DNA of 64,000 bases from Diphasiastrum complanatum (taxonomy: Eukaryota > Streptophyta > Lycopodiopsida > Lycopodiales > Lycopodiaceae): the NCBI GenBank assembly GCA_029204225.1, contig CM055107.1:10019472-10083471 (forward strand), read 5' to 3'. Position numbers and translations under genes: made by a program. The notes below the pieces were generated by a model. It had not been told where the DNA came from and made no database searches. It saw nothing but the letters and a program-made list of their open reading frames with translations. Below are positions 55,572 through 64,000 of the stretch, piece after piece (position 1 is the stretch's first letter; each line of letters begins with the position of its first letter).

Positions 55572-56726
55572 CTAGCCATCGGACATCATGATGCAACCAT
55601 AAGTGGCCCAGTGCCGACGCAGAGGCTCCATCTCTCTAGACAAGGACTCAACCCTATCCCTCAGCACGTGTGTGCAGACAACCTCTGAACTAGGGACTCT
55701 CCAGCTAGGGCTGACAGACTGTGCAAGGCGGAAGGCCCTTCTGAAGGGCTCAGAGTCGGTGATGGCAAAGGGTAGGTTCAGCTCGTAAATCTGACTGGCC
55801 ATGGTCTGTGTGGCCTCTCTATCCATGTGCAACTGATGCGCACCGCGAATGTTCTGCTGCACAAGGGCTCTCCCTGGTGGGCGGCGGGTGGTGGACCTCC
55901 AACACGGTGCACCAACCGTGACGGGAATGGACGATGACGTGACAGGTTGGGCACTAGTGGATGCATCGGCTGTAGACGTGGAATGGGGAGAGTAGGATGC
56001 ACTAGCAGGGATGGGTGCAGCAGCATAGGTAGGGTGCACTGGTGGAGGGGCAACATCTGGCATGGGGTACGAAAACTGCTGGCTGAGGAGGTCATCCGGA
56101 TGGGAAGGGAAGGAAGAAGGGATCTCTTCCACATCCTTGAAGGCCCCAGCAGTAGCATCCTGGGCCTGCTCGGGTGGTGGAGAGTCCATGAGAAAGTCGT
56201 ATACTGGGGGAGTGCGAGCAACAGTGGGTGGTGGTGGAACCGCAGTGGCAACTGGCGGACGCGATGGGACAGGATCCACCGAAATCTGAGCAGATGGGGG
56301 TGCGTGAGGCAGAACTGTCTGAGGGGGGTGAGGGACAAGGGGACTAGAGGAGGATGCACTCCCTCTACTCGTGCGTGCCAACCAAGTAGGCAGCAATTCT
56401 GGGTCATCCACATAAGGAGCGATGCAAAATCGGAGAATGCCCTCCAAAATGGTGTTCTCCCCTGCCACGAGCAGCAGCCCGTAGGTGTCCAATAGTCGCT
56501 GCCTGTCGGGGACGGTCATGCTACCACAAGGGGCAGCATTCAAGGTGGCACCATTTTTGGCGTGTGCACCGAGCAGATGGCCTTTAAGGTGAGTGAGGGA
56601 TACAACAAACTCGGCGAAACAATATCGGCAGTGCACGATCTTCTGACCGGTCTTGTTGGCCTTGTCGGCAACCCGCCTGACAATGTCTACCTCATCCCAC
56701 AGACCGGAAAGTTCGGATTGCACCAT
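55572..56726 (-). pseudogene. hAT transposase N-terminal part: BED zinc finger and DUF659 start
   Basis: From ATG at 56,726 (MVQSELSGLWDEVDIV) the frame runs 384 codons. A BED-type zinc finger lies at residues 32-55 (HCRYC...HLKGHLLGAH; Cys33, Cys36, His50, His55). A Pro/Ser-rich linker follows, then the DUF659 start (FRRAFRLAQSVSPSWRVPS; HWATYGCIMMSDG). In this family SDG is followed by Trp-Thr-Asp; here the Trp codon is TAG (55,572-55,574), a premature stop. About 90 bp further, a run of seven G shifts the frame. The upstream in-frame codons to 56,819 are probably leader. Confidence 0.88.
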
Positions 56727-57009
56727 TGTAGATGAAATGAGGGATGGAGTGCTGAAAAAAAAATAGCAGGGTTCATTGTTGGAGAGACGCTGAAAATGGG
56801 CGAAGGCAGGGCGAAGCAAGTCAGATGCAAGTCAAGGCGTTGCGTGGGCGAAGGGTGACGCAAGGAATCAGAAGGCAGGTAGGCAAAAACAACAACGATG
56901 GCAGGCGGAGGAGGGCGCAAAAATTTTCAGATGAAATGCGAGGGGGACGGGTAGGTTTAGGTTAAAAAAAATTCTAAAAAATATTAAATATTAAGTAGTA
57001 TATTATATT

Positions 57010-57100
57010 GTAGTACTGCGGTACCAGTATGGTCCCGCGGTACCGGGATCCGCAGTACCCAGTACCGCGGGATCTATGATATATATATATATATATATAT
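57010..57100. repeat. Right terminal inverted repeat of hAT and resumed TA microsatellite
   Basis: GCGGTACCAG, GCGGTACCGGG, GCAGTACCCAGTACCGCGG and the terminal ATCTATG mirror the left end. TA repeats resume at 57,079 and run to about 57,100. Confidence 0.8.
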
Positions 57101-57163
57101 AAAAGACTTGAAATCTTTACCAGTTTTGACAAAACGTCAAAAAAAAAATTATCAGAAGATAAA

Positions 57164-59137
57164 ATATTCGGAAGGTACGATGTATTATTTGTTGTTCATC
57201 CTCTTGCTTATAAAAACAAAAAACAAAAAGTTGAGATCCATTTTTTTTTGACAAAGATCAAAAATCACTATTTGTGTGAAATAATGAGCCTTGACAAAAA
57301 TTTTCTATTTATTTCTTTTAAATGCAACGGAGATTTGCCACAAAAGTTGTTTGTGCAATGTGTGTCTGAATAAAGAATCATCATTTAATGACTCTTGCTT
57401 TTGAAATCCATAGGGAATGTCTGCAATACATAATGTGTAAGGATTTTTTTTTTTTAAATTGAGATTACTCTACAATCTCTCTCCTTCTCAGTTTAAAAGC
57501 ACATCGATGCTTTTGAATAGATACGTCTCAATTGAATCTTCTTTCGCAACTGTCTCACCCCTTGCCAATCGTTTTCAATCTTTTTTTTTAGTCTTCACCT
57601 TTAATATGTGTCTTTTAAACTGCCCCGGAAGGACTTTTTCTTCTTATCTTCAACAATTTGAAAAAAAGAAAAAGAAATGCTTAGCAAAGAAAAAACTTAT
57701 GCTTCACAAAGTATTTGGATTTGTGTATTTTAACAGAGGATTTGTCAAAAAATTTATTTACAAGCACCCACACTTCAAAATAACATAATAAAAAATATAT
57801 AAAAAATTTGTTTCAATTAATCTAACAAAAAAAAAACTGAAATAAATATTTTATGCTAAGCAAAGCAATGTAATTACCTGGCTACGATGAAAGACAAGTT
57901 GATAAAAAATATCATACTTAATAAGACTCTACATTGGATTTTGAATCATATGGCAAGCTGGTTGAAATCTCTAGCCTTTGAAACTTTGACGTACTCTTTA
58001 TGAAAACATCTAATTCTTTGGATCACAGTCATCTTCATCTTGTAGTCTTGGTCAATGTTATGGTCTCAAACAAAAAGTTTAGCTTCTTCCACTGCCAATC
58101 TAGCAAAGGCAATGGCACTAACAATTCGGAAGGAAGCCATGTGTGGGTACTCTTGGGACAATTGCTTTTTGGCTTGAAGCTAATTCCTCAATTAAGGGTG
58201 CAAGGTAAACATCCATATTTTTCACTTCATGGTTTTCAAGAATAAGAAGTGCTAGCATTAGATGGCCCTTTTTTATGCTCAACCAAGGTGGTATGTTATA
58301 ATTCACCAGAACCACGGGCCAAGTAGACCATGTGCTTGCTTTTATGGAAAAGGGATTCACCCCATCTGTTGCAAGCCCAAACCTCACATTTCTAGAATCA
58401 CTCGCAAAACTTGGATATTGTTTGTCAATCAATGCAAGTGAATCTATGAATGCCCCTCGATACAAAAATAATAATATGAATCTAAATTTGAAAAATAAAA
58501 ATAAAAAACGGACCTACATTTGGCTGAGTCTACTAAAACTACAAAAGGTATAATTATAGCTTGTATATGATTCTTAAATTTAAGTTTTAGATTTTATTTT
58601 TTTTACGCCACTCCCTCCGGTTCTCGTCCTATTACTCTTTGTGCTTTCCCGTCAAAAACATCGTCTGAAATTTCTCAATTAAGTATCTCTTAAAAAATGA
58701 CTTCTGTGACACAGCCGGTTACAAATCTCAATTCCTCGTCTTCAAATTTAGATATTAGAGAAACAACATTTATCATTCATTTTGGTGAATTATAAGATAT
58801 TGGTTGATGATTCATAAGATTCAATTTACTCAGTCACGGATTTAAGTCAATCTACAGATCCTCGTCAGCTTGTTGACCGTCGACGCACAAGCTTTTCACA
58901 TATTCGAACAAGGCCCACTTCTCAAATCCCGAATTTGATCAAATTTAAAAGCGCTATATTTATTAAAAATCTTGAACCTTCTGATAGTGCAAAACTAATT
59001 AAGCCAAATGACAAGATTAATTTACAAATTTGACTTCAAAATATATATCTATATATATATATATATATATAGAAGAGAGTCTTTGAATCTTGACCAGTTT
59101 TGACAAAACGTCAAAAACAATTGATTAGAGAATAAAA
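57164..59137 (+). repeat. Tandem unit B (CACTA-related)
   Basis: About 1.97 kb. It is collinear with unit A along the shared parts and is followed directly by unit C. It contains the transposase fragment at 58,118-58,465 that unit A has lost. It ends with TTTGACTTCAAAATATATATCTATATATATA. Confidence 0.88.
58118..58465 (-). pseudogene. CACTA (En/Spm) TNP2-type transposase fragment
   Basis: A 115-codon minus frame shows the conserved core of the tnp2 transposase family: YPSFASDSRNVRFGLATDG, VNPFSIKASTWSTWPVVLVN, YNIPPWLSIKKGHLMLALLI and NMDVYLAPLIEEL. Complete TNP2 proteins are several hundred residues, so this is a small remnant or single exon. In units A and B the surrounding sequence is non-coding. 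The GC-richer hAT insert next to unit A is unrelated. Confidence 0.85.
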
Positions 59138-59360
59138 TATTTGAAAGGTACGATGTATTATCTGTTGTTCATCCTCTTGCTTATAAAAATTAAGCATAAA
59201 AAAAAAAACAAAAAGTTGAGATCCAATTGTTTTTGCAAAGCAAAGATAAAAAAATTACTATTTGTGTGAAATAATGAGACTTGACAAAAATTCCTATTTA
59301 TATTTTTTGAATGCAACAAAGATTTGTCGCAAAGCTTATTAAGTTGTTTATGCAATTGAA
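59138..59360 (+). repeat. Tandem unit C (truncated)
   Basis: It starts ATATTTGAAAGGTACGATGTATTATCTGTTG and follows unit A closely to TTTATGCAAT at about 59,358. There homology stops and a different coding remnant begins. Confidence 0.85.
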
Positions 59361-59378
59361 AATTTACAGCTTCAAAGA

Positions 59379-60577
59379 ATGCACACACGATTTCAAAAAA
59401 ATCCAACATTACAAGGATCTCTACAAGGTCGAACTTGTTCTTCTGATGCTTTGAATGCTACAGCTTGGCTAAAACATTTTGTGGATGTGCATGGAAAAAA
59501 TATTTCCAAATTCATCATAATTTCACTTGTTAGATTACTCATAGTTTCTTGGGATGAGATTTTGGTTTGGTAAAGATTCCTAAAAAATCACGAATGATAG
59601 TATGTTCTATTTGCGAGTTGTTAAAATCTACCAAGCAATTTGCAAAGACCTATGATGAGAAATCTAAAAACTAATTAAATTTCAATACTTTTCAAAATTT
59701 GATTTCTATATTGAATGTCAAAATCACCAATATTATGATATCATAATATTTTTACTAAATAGCTTAGTTGTATTTTTAGTGGATGTTGCAAAAGCGATTC
59801 AAGTACACAGAGATTAACAAACAATTGAAAGACAAAAGTTGGTGGCCAAACATTGAAACAAATGTTTGAAGTCTCTGCAAAAGTATCTCAGCCTTGTTAT
59901 TGATGGCATGGATCAGAAAACAAACCATGTTATCTCATTTTGTCAGAGTGCCAAAGAATTTGAATTAGACATATTTTATTCAAGTTCATCTTGTTGGAGC
60001 ACTTGTGTTTAATGGTACATTTTGGAGTCGAAAGCATTTTTTAATGTCCCAATGTTCGAAATGATCCAAATTTGACAATCACCATTTTACAAAAGGTAAT
60101 TTGTGAGTTTGGTGATAATCTTCTGGAAATACTCTATTTGCAACTTGACAACACTGCTGGAGAAAATAAAAATCAAACTATCCTAGTTTACTTGTCCATG
60201 TTCGTAGAGAAAAAAAAATCTAGAAAAATAAAAATAGGTTTTTGTTGGTGAGTCATACCCACAATCAAATTGATCAGATGTTTAGTTGTTTTTCTAAAAG
60301 ACTGAGACGCAAGAAGACATTTTCTTTACCAGTGCTTCAGAGTATTGTCGAAGAATTATACGTGTCAAAGCCAAAGGTGTCATTAATTAAACACACTTAT
60401 GACTTTCATGAATATATTAAGACGTCGAATGAAATAGAGCATTGTGTTGCCACTATTAATGACATTAACTTTCAGCATCAGTTTGAAATCAAATGTATTA
60501 AAACTGGCATCACATTGTTATGGGGGGGCAAACAATTTTCAAGTTCAGTTTCATGGCTAACTTCTGAAGGAGTTTAA
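59379..60577 (+). pseudogene. DUF7869-like protein remnant
   Basis: The clearest part is 60,242-60,577: LVSHTHNQIDQMFSCFSKRL and TYDFHEYIKTSNEIEH, resembling the HTH(D/E)xID...FSRFS motif of DUF7869 proteins, often found near transposons. Upstream, with many frame changes, WLKHFVDVHGKN (59,470), CSICELLKSTKQFAKTYDEK (59,610), a GMDQKTN word (about 59,910) and VHLVGALVFNGTFW (about 59,990) lie in the order expected for such a protein. Stops and shifts are frequent. It abuts tandem unit C. The family assignment is from remembered motifs and should be tested. Confidence 0.5.
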
Positions 60578-60579
60578 TT

Positions 60580-61027
60580 TTTGCTAAATATAAATACTCT
60601 AATAGAGATTTGAAAAAAACTTTCTAGAGATTTATAGCAATCTGTAACGATCAACTATTTATACGAAAGACCTTGAAACTTATCTAGTAGGATATCTTAT
60701 CAGGTTTTAGATCGCAATTGTCAATTAGTCGTAATGCGTTGTCATCCATCCAGATAGGACTTTCAAATAAGTTACTTGCAAAGCAGTTAGAGCAAGTCTT
60801 TAGTTTCATATCAGGCAGAACAATAATTGTCATCCTTCGACATGTTCGACTTATTCGACTTTCGTCGGAGTCATCCGATATGTCAGAGCCACCTGTTGAG
60901 CAATTCCCGAGTATTTCTGCAGGCTGTGTAGAAACACGAAAAAAACTGCAAAATTGGATAATGAATGGATGTAGATTAAAGATCTATTATTCAAATGAAT
61001 CACTCCCGATAGTAGAATAATCCAACA
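60580..61027 (-). mobile_element. 3' LTR (truncated) of minus copia element
   Basis: The minus strand starts TGTTGGATTATTC at 61,027, like the LTR at 22,096, and shares U3 words and the TATA box (TATAAATAGTT, 60,653-60,663). The region beyond about 60,580 is the DUF7869-like remnant, so the LTR is cut short. Confidence 0.7.
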
Positions 61028-62050
61028 CTTTCTCTTAATCTGAATTCATGAATGCCTTGACCTTCAAACTTAGTTCTGCACAAAACTCGACGCGGTTCAA
61101 GATGTATTCTCACCCATGATCAGTTTTGATCTGTTTCACTTTGTTTCTCGTGTATCTTTCTGTCCAGTTCACGTCTTCTGTAAACTTGTCGAGTGTTTCC
61201 GATTTGTTGTGAATAAAGTAGACTCTTGTGAACTTGTTGTAGTCGTCAATGAAAGTGATGTAGTATTTCGAGCCACCTACTGAGATCACATCGAAGGGTC
61301 CACAGATGTTCGAATGTATCGGCTCCAAAATCTTTGTCATTCTGAAGGAGTTCCTGATGAAGAAAACACATGACATTTTTCTTTTATGCACGCATCACAG
61401 GTTTTTCAGTTCGTTGCATTCGTGATGCTTAGTCATGTGATAGTTCCATGCTGGCTTGTCTGATATAATGCCATTGGATTCATGTGACATAATCTTCTAT
61501 GTCATAGAACATCTATAGATTCGTGAGCTTGGTGTGCTTGATCTATCAGTAGGCATACCTTTAGATGATACAAGTTTTCTTTTTCTCTTCCTTGTGTAAT
61601 CAATGTGCTGGTGCTGGCATCAATGACATTGCATGTTTCGTTTGAAAACGTCACCCGCATCCCAGCGTATGTTAGATTTGCAACTAAGAGCAAGTCTTGC
61701 TGTAGTGTGGGTTTGTACAAATAAAACATCATCTAATTTTCGATCTTTGTCGTTTGTGTTGAACTATAGCGAACCAATGCCAGTCACTTGATGTCTTGAT
61801 TCGTCTTCGAGAACTATGTATCTAGATGGATCTGTACTTCAAAAGTCAGACATTATTTGTCTAGATGTATGAAGTGAGAGGTTGCTCCTGAATCAAGGAT
61901 GATCTCTTGTGTGTCAGATGTCAAGGCTGCACACACACATTGAAAAAATGCCAATATTTTGAATGTTAACTCAAAAAAAAATTCAAAAACTTGAACATTT
62001 ATTATTTTGTTATAATTTATAGATATGAAAAAAATATAAGCTATCAATTT
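61028..62050 (-). pseudogene. Copia protease to integrase remnant (minus)
   Basis: The minus strand gives the protease motif ILDSGATSHFIHLDK (61,900-61,853), then YLYKPTLQQDLLLVANLTYA (61,732-61,502), then integrase (ILEPIHSNICGPFDVISVGG; YYITFIDDYNKFTRVYF; KQIKTDHG). Integrase stops after the second catalytic Asp region, and the LTR begins about 80 bp later. Reverse transcriptase and RNase H are deleted. LTR similarity shows this belongs to the same family as the element at 19,270-22,096, but coding overlap is limited to the protease and integrase start. Confidence 0.82.
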
Positions 62051-62504
62051 TATTTTTCATTTCCAAATTTGACCTTAATAAACAAATTCATATGTGAATA
62101 ACTTATTGATTTAAAAAAAAATCAAAATCATGTCAATTTTTCAAACTTTGAACTTGAATCTAAAAAAGACAATTATAATTTTAAGTAAATTAAATGATTT
62201 AAAAACTCTAAGTTTTATTTATATTATTGTTTTAAAATTACACATTTTTTTACTTGTTTAAGAGTAATTTTAATGACTAGAATACTGAAATTTGATTTTG
62301 ATTGTATTTGACAAATTTATACAAGACAAAACTAAAAAAAGTGTGGAATTTTACTATTTGATAATCTGTAAAGATCATGTTATGTCTGACTTGAGAAGAT
62401 TTTAGAAAATACATGCCAAATTGAGCTGTTTGTTTTTCAATTTGAGAGATGATAGATAGTTTGTTGATTTTTTAAACGTATGTTGTTGTTTTTATTTGTT
62501 TGTT
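62051..62504. other. AT-rich non-coding stretch
   Basis: No gene or repeat recognised. It separates the copia remnant from the gypsy LTR. Confidence 0.45.
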
Positions 62505-63023
62505 TGTTACAACTAGCGAGATAAGGTATACAGTCCTACACTCAAGATACTAGTCTAAGCATACCAATCAAAGCAACAACACAAGGGAACAGGTGGTGGA
62601 TAAACCAGCCCAACCAAACCTAGATCGTACAGATCTAGCCCCCCAAGCTATGGATCAATCACAATCATGGAAAGAGAAATCACACTAGCAGGATGTAGCT
62701 ACCAATCAAAGAATCAAGCATACACTTGTGAGAGCCCAACAGGTATACTTATACCCTCCAAGGCCCATGCACCACTAGTAGTGCACTGTGACACCTCACT
62801 GGACACCTCTACAACCTATCTGGGCCACGTCATCTAGTTTCCTAATGGCTCACTGATAGACCCATACCAACTCCACCACCATGTGTTTAGGCCTACAACC
62901 ATTAATTATGACCATGTATACATAAGGGCCTCAATTTCCTTATAGTCATAATCAACTTACGGGTCGTTGGTCTGTCAGTCCCTGGCGTGGACACGCTGCC
63001 CAAGACCAGTCATGGGCATGACA
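62505..63023 (-). mobile_element. Gypsy 3' LTR (TGTCATGCCC family), minus strand, about 519 bp
   Basis: On the minus strand it starts TGTCATGCCCATGACTGG right after a polypurine tract and ends near ...GTTGTAACA. It matches the plus LTR at 11,604-12,045 along most of its length in opposite orientation. Confidence 0.82.
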
Positions 63024-63040
63024 TTCTTCCCCCCTTATTC
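63024..63040 (-). other. Polypurine tract of gypsy element
   Basis: Minus-strand AATAAGGGGGGAAGAA immediately precedes the LTR start TGTCATGCCC. Confidence 0.8.
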
Positions 63041-63425
63041 AAGTTCTGTCCTCAGAACTTAGAACTGGAAAAGTTCTTCCTTAAGCTTCCTTCCTGTTCC
63101 CAGGAATCATCGTCGTCCGTACATCTCTTCCATCAAACCAGATGCTCGGTAACTATACGATTTCTCAATCGTTTAGTTCTTGTATCCAAGATCTTTTCGG
63201 GTTCAAGTCAAGATACACCCGATGATTCATCCAACAGGTCCAATTGATCTCCATATCCAAAATGCTCTCCTTCACGTAGACTCTTCTTGAGACGGCTTAC
63301 GTGAAATACTGGATGCACTTGAGATCCCTCCGGGAGCAAATTGATAAGCTAAGGAGCCGATTTTTTTCAAGATCTTATATGGTCCTCTATATCTAGGGGA
63401 CAATTTATAATGCTTGCCGGTACAC
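63028..63425 (-). pseudogene. Gypsy integrase C-terminus with chromodomain (chromovirus)
   Basis: The minus strand reads RYRGPYKILKKIGSLAYQF, then a frame change, then HPVFHVSRLKKSL, the integrase C-terminal GPY/F-type module. The chromodomain follows: EPEKILDTRTKRLRNRIVTE and HLVWWKRCTDDDDSWEQEGS. A TGA stop sits just before the chromodomain. In chromoviruses this domain targets integration to heterochromatin. Everything upstream (integrase core, reverse transcriptase) is missing because the sequence changes at about 63,430. Confidence 0.85.
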
Positions 63426-63438
63426 ATTACACTCCTAC

Positions 63439-63900
63439 TGTATATCACACGTGTGGATCCAAAAATAGCAAATATAGATCATTCTACACATAAAATTGCA
63501 TGCAATCACAAGTATAGTGCACCAATAAATAGTAGAACCCAAGAAAACCATGTATAAGCATGAAATGAGATAGAGAAGAGAGAATATCACTCTCTCTACG
63601 AGATATATCCTTTTATAGCAAGTCCAAACCCTATTTGGCCACTTGGTTGTCCCTCCAAAATGCTAACCCTACTATTTTTGGGTCTAGATTCCAAATACCC
63701 AACATTCAAATTTGAATCTACTCAAACTCGCCTTCTAACTTTCCCACACTTTCAAAAAGTGTTTATTCAAATGACATTTAGACTAATGAACTTTGAAAAG
63801 TCAATCTCTAAGTCTAAAAACAAAGTCGGCCTCAATATGCCAAATATGGAAATATAGCAAATATGATCAAACTAGTTGAGTCTTTTACAAGCTATAATAC
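63439..63900 (-). mobile_element. LTR-like repeat, copy 2
   Basis: Collinear with 22,976-23,440 in the same orientation. It begins TGTATATCACACGTGTGGATCC, containing a CACACGTGTG palindrome at 63,446-63,455. It abuts the truncated gypsy integrase, so it may have inserted there. The last 100 bp of the window show nothing recognisable. Confidence 0.7.
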
Positions 63901-64000
63901 CATTTACTCGTAGTTTCTGTCAAAATAATGGTAAAATACATAATAATATGATGCGGATTTGTTATACGATTCACCAGGCAAGCGGTCCAAAATGCATTGA

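Larger units (their letters stand above)
50848..57078 (-). mobile_element. hAT DNA transposon, about 6.2 kb
   Basis: The element is bounded by inverted ends: CATAGTACCCCGTGGTACCG at 50,848 and, reading inward on the minus strand, CATAGATCCCGCGGTACTGG at 57,078. Both sides are flanked by TATATATA, consistent with an 8-bp target duplication inside a TA repeat. It encodes a hAT transposase on the minus strand. The tandem unit junction at 59,020-59,100 has the same flanks (ACTTCAAAATATATAT...; TTGACCAGTTTTGACAAAACGTC) without the insert. This is strong evidence for a discrete insertion. Confidence 0.88.

Noticed and set aside
55778-56413. 211-codon minus frame and plus frames 55,947-56,495
   Set aside because: Shadows of the Pro/Ser-rich linker of the hAT transposase.

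Overview
The window looks like nuclear DNA of a land plant with a large, repeat-rich genome. The evidence is the mass of decayed Ty1/copia and Ty3/gypsy retrotransposons primed by initiator-Met tRNA (TGGTATCAGAGC), hAT and CACTA (En/Spm) transposon sequence, long CT/GA and TA microsatellites, and one intact plant-type BAP31-like gene with a GA-rich leader and telobox motifs. The lineage is not resolved; the repeat load and the DUF7869-like remnant would fit a fern, lycophyte or gymnosperm, but that is a weak inference.

Layout: 1-3,778 is a plus-strand copia element (LTR end, primer site, gag, pol) broken inside reverse transcriptase, followed by a more decayed copia copy (about 4,030-5,930). 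6,900-9,000 is a minus-strand copia copy of the same LTR family, internally deleted so that gag is fused to reverse transcriptase. 10,450-12,060 holds diverged tandem repeats and a gypsy LTR with its primer site. 13,250-16,450 is the most gene-like stretch: a possible first exon at 13.3 kb, the BAP31-like gene at 15.3-15.7 kb and a tandem tRNA-derived SINE-like repeat. 19,270-22,096 is a minus copia element with a 1.1-kb LTR. 24-26.7 kb is a plus copia element. 26.9-30.5 kb holds minus-strand coding remnants of an unrecognised protein and a gag-like domain. 31-39.6 kb holds several copia pieces, one nearly full length. 40.5-43.2 kb holds a 754-bp copia LTR packed with G-box/E-box palindromes, an intact 319-codon ORF just inside it, and a second gag-like copy. 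A small CT-leader ORF (MGQCC...) lies at 45.9 kb.

From 49.1 to 59.4 kb there are three tandem units of about 2 kb, related to a CACTA element. The first is split by a 6.2-kb hAT element inserted in its TA microsatellite, and the unit B/C junction preserves the matching uninserted site. A DUF7869-like protein remnant follows, then a minus copia remnant, and finally the chromodomain and 3' LTR of a minus gypsy element whose LTR matches the one at 11.6 kb in opposite orientation.

Nearly every mobile-element gene carries stops, frameshifts or deletions, so the region reads as a nested graveyard. Intact reading frames are the BAP31-like gene, the 319-aa ORF and a few short candidates. No tRNA, rRNA or CRISPR array was seen.
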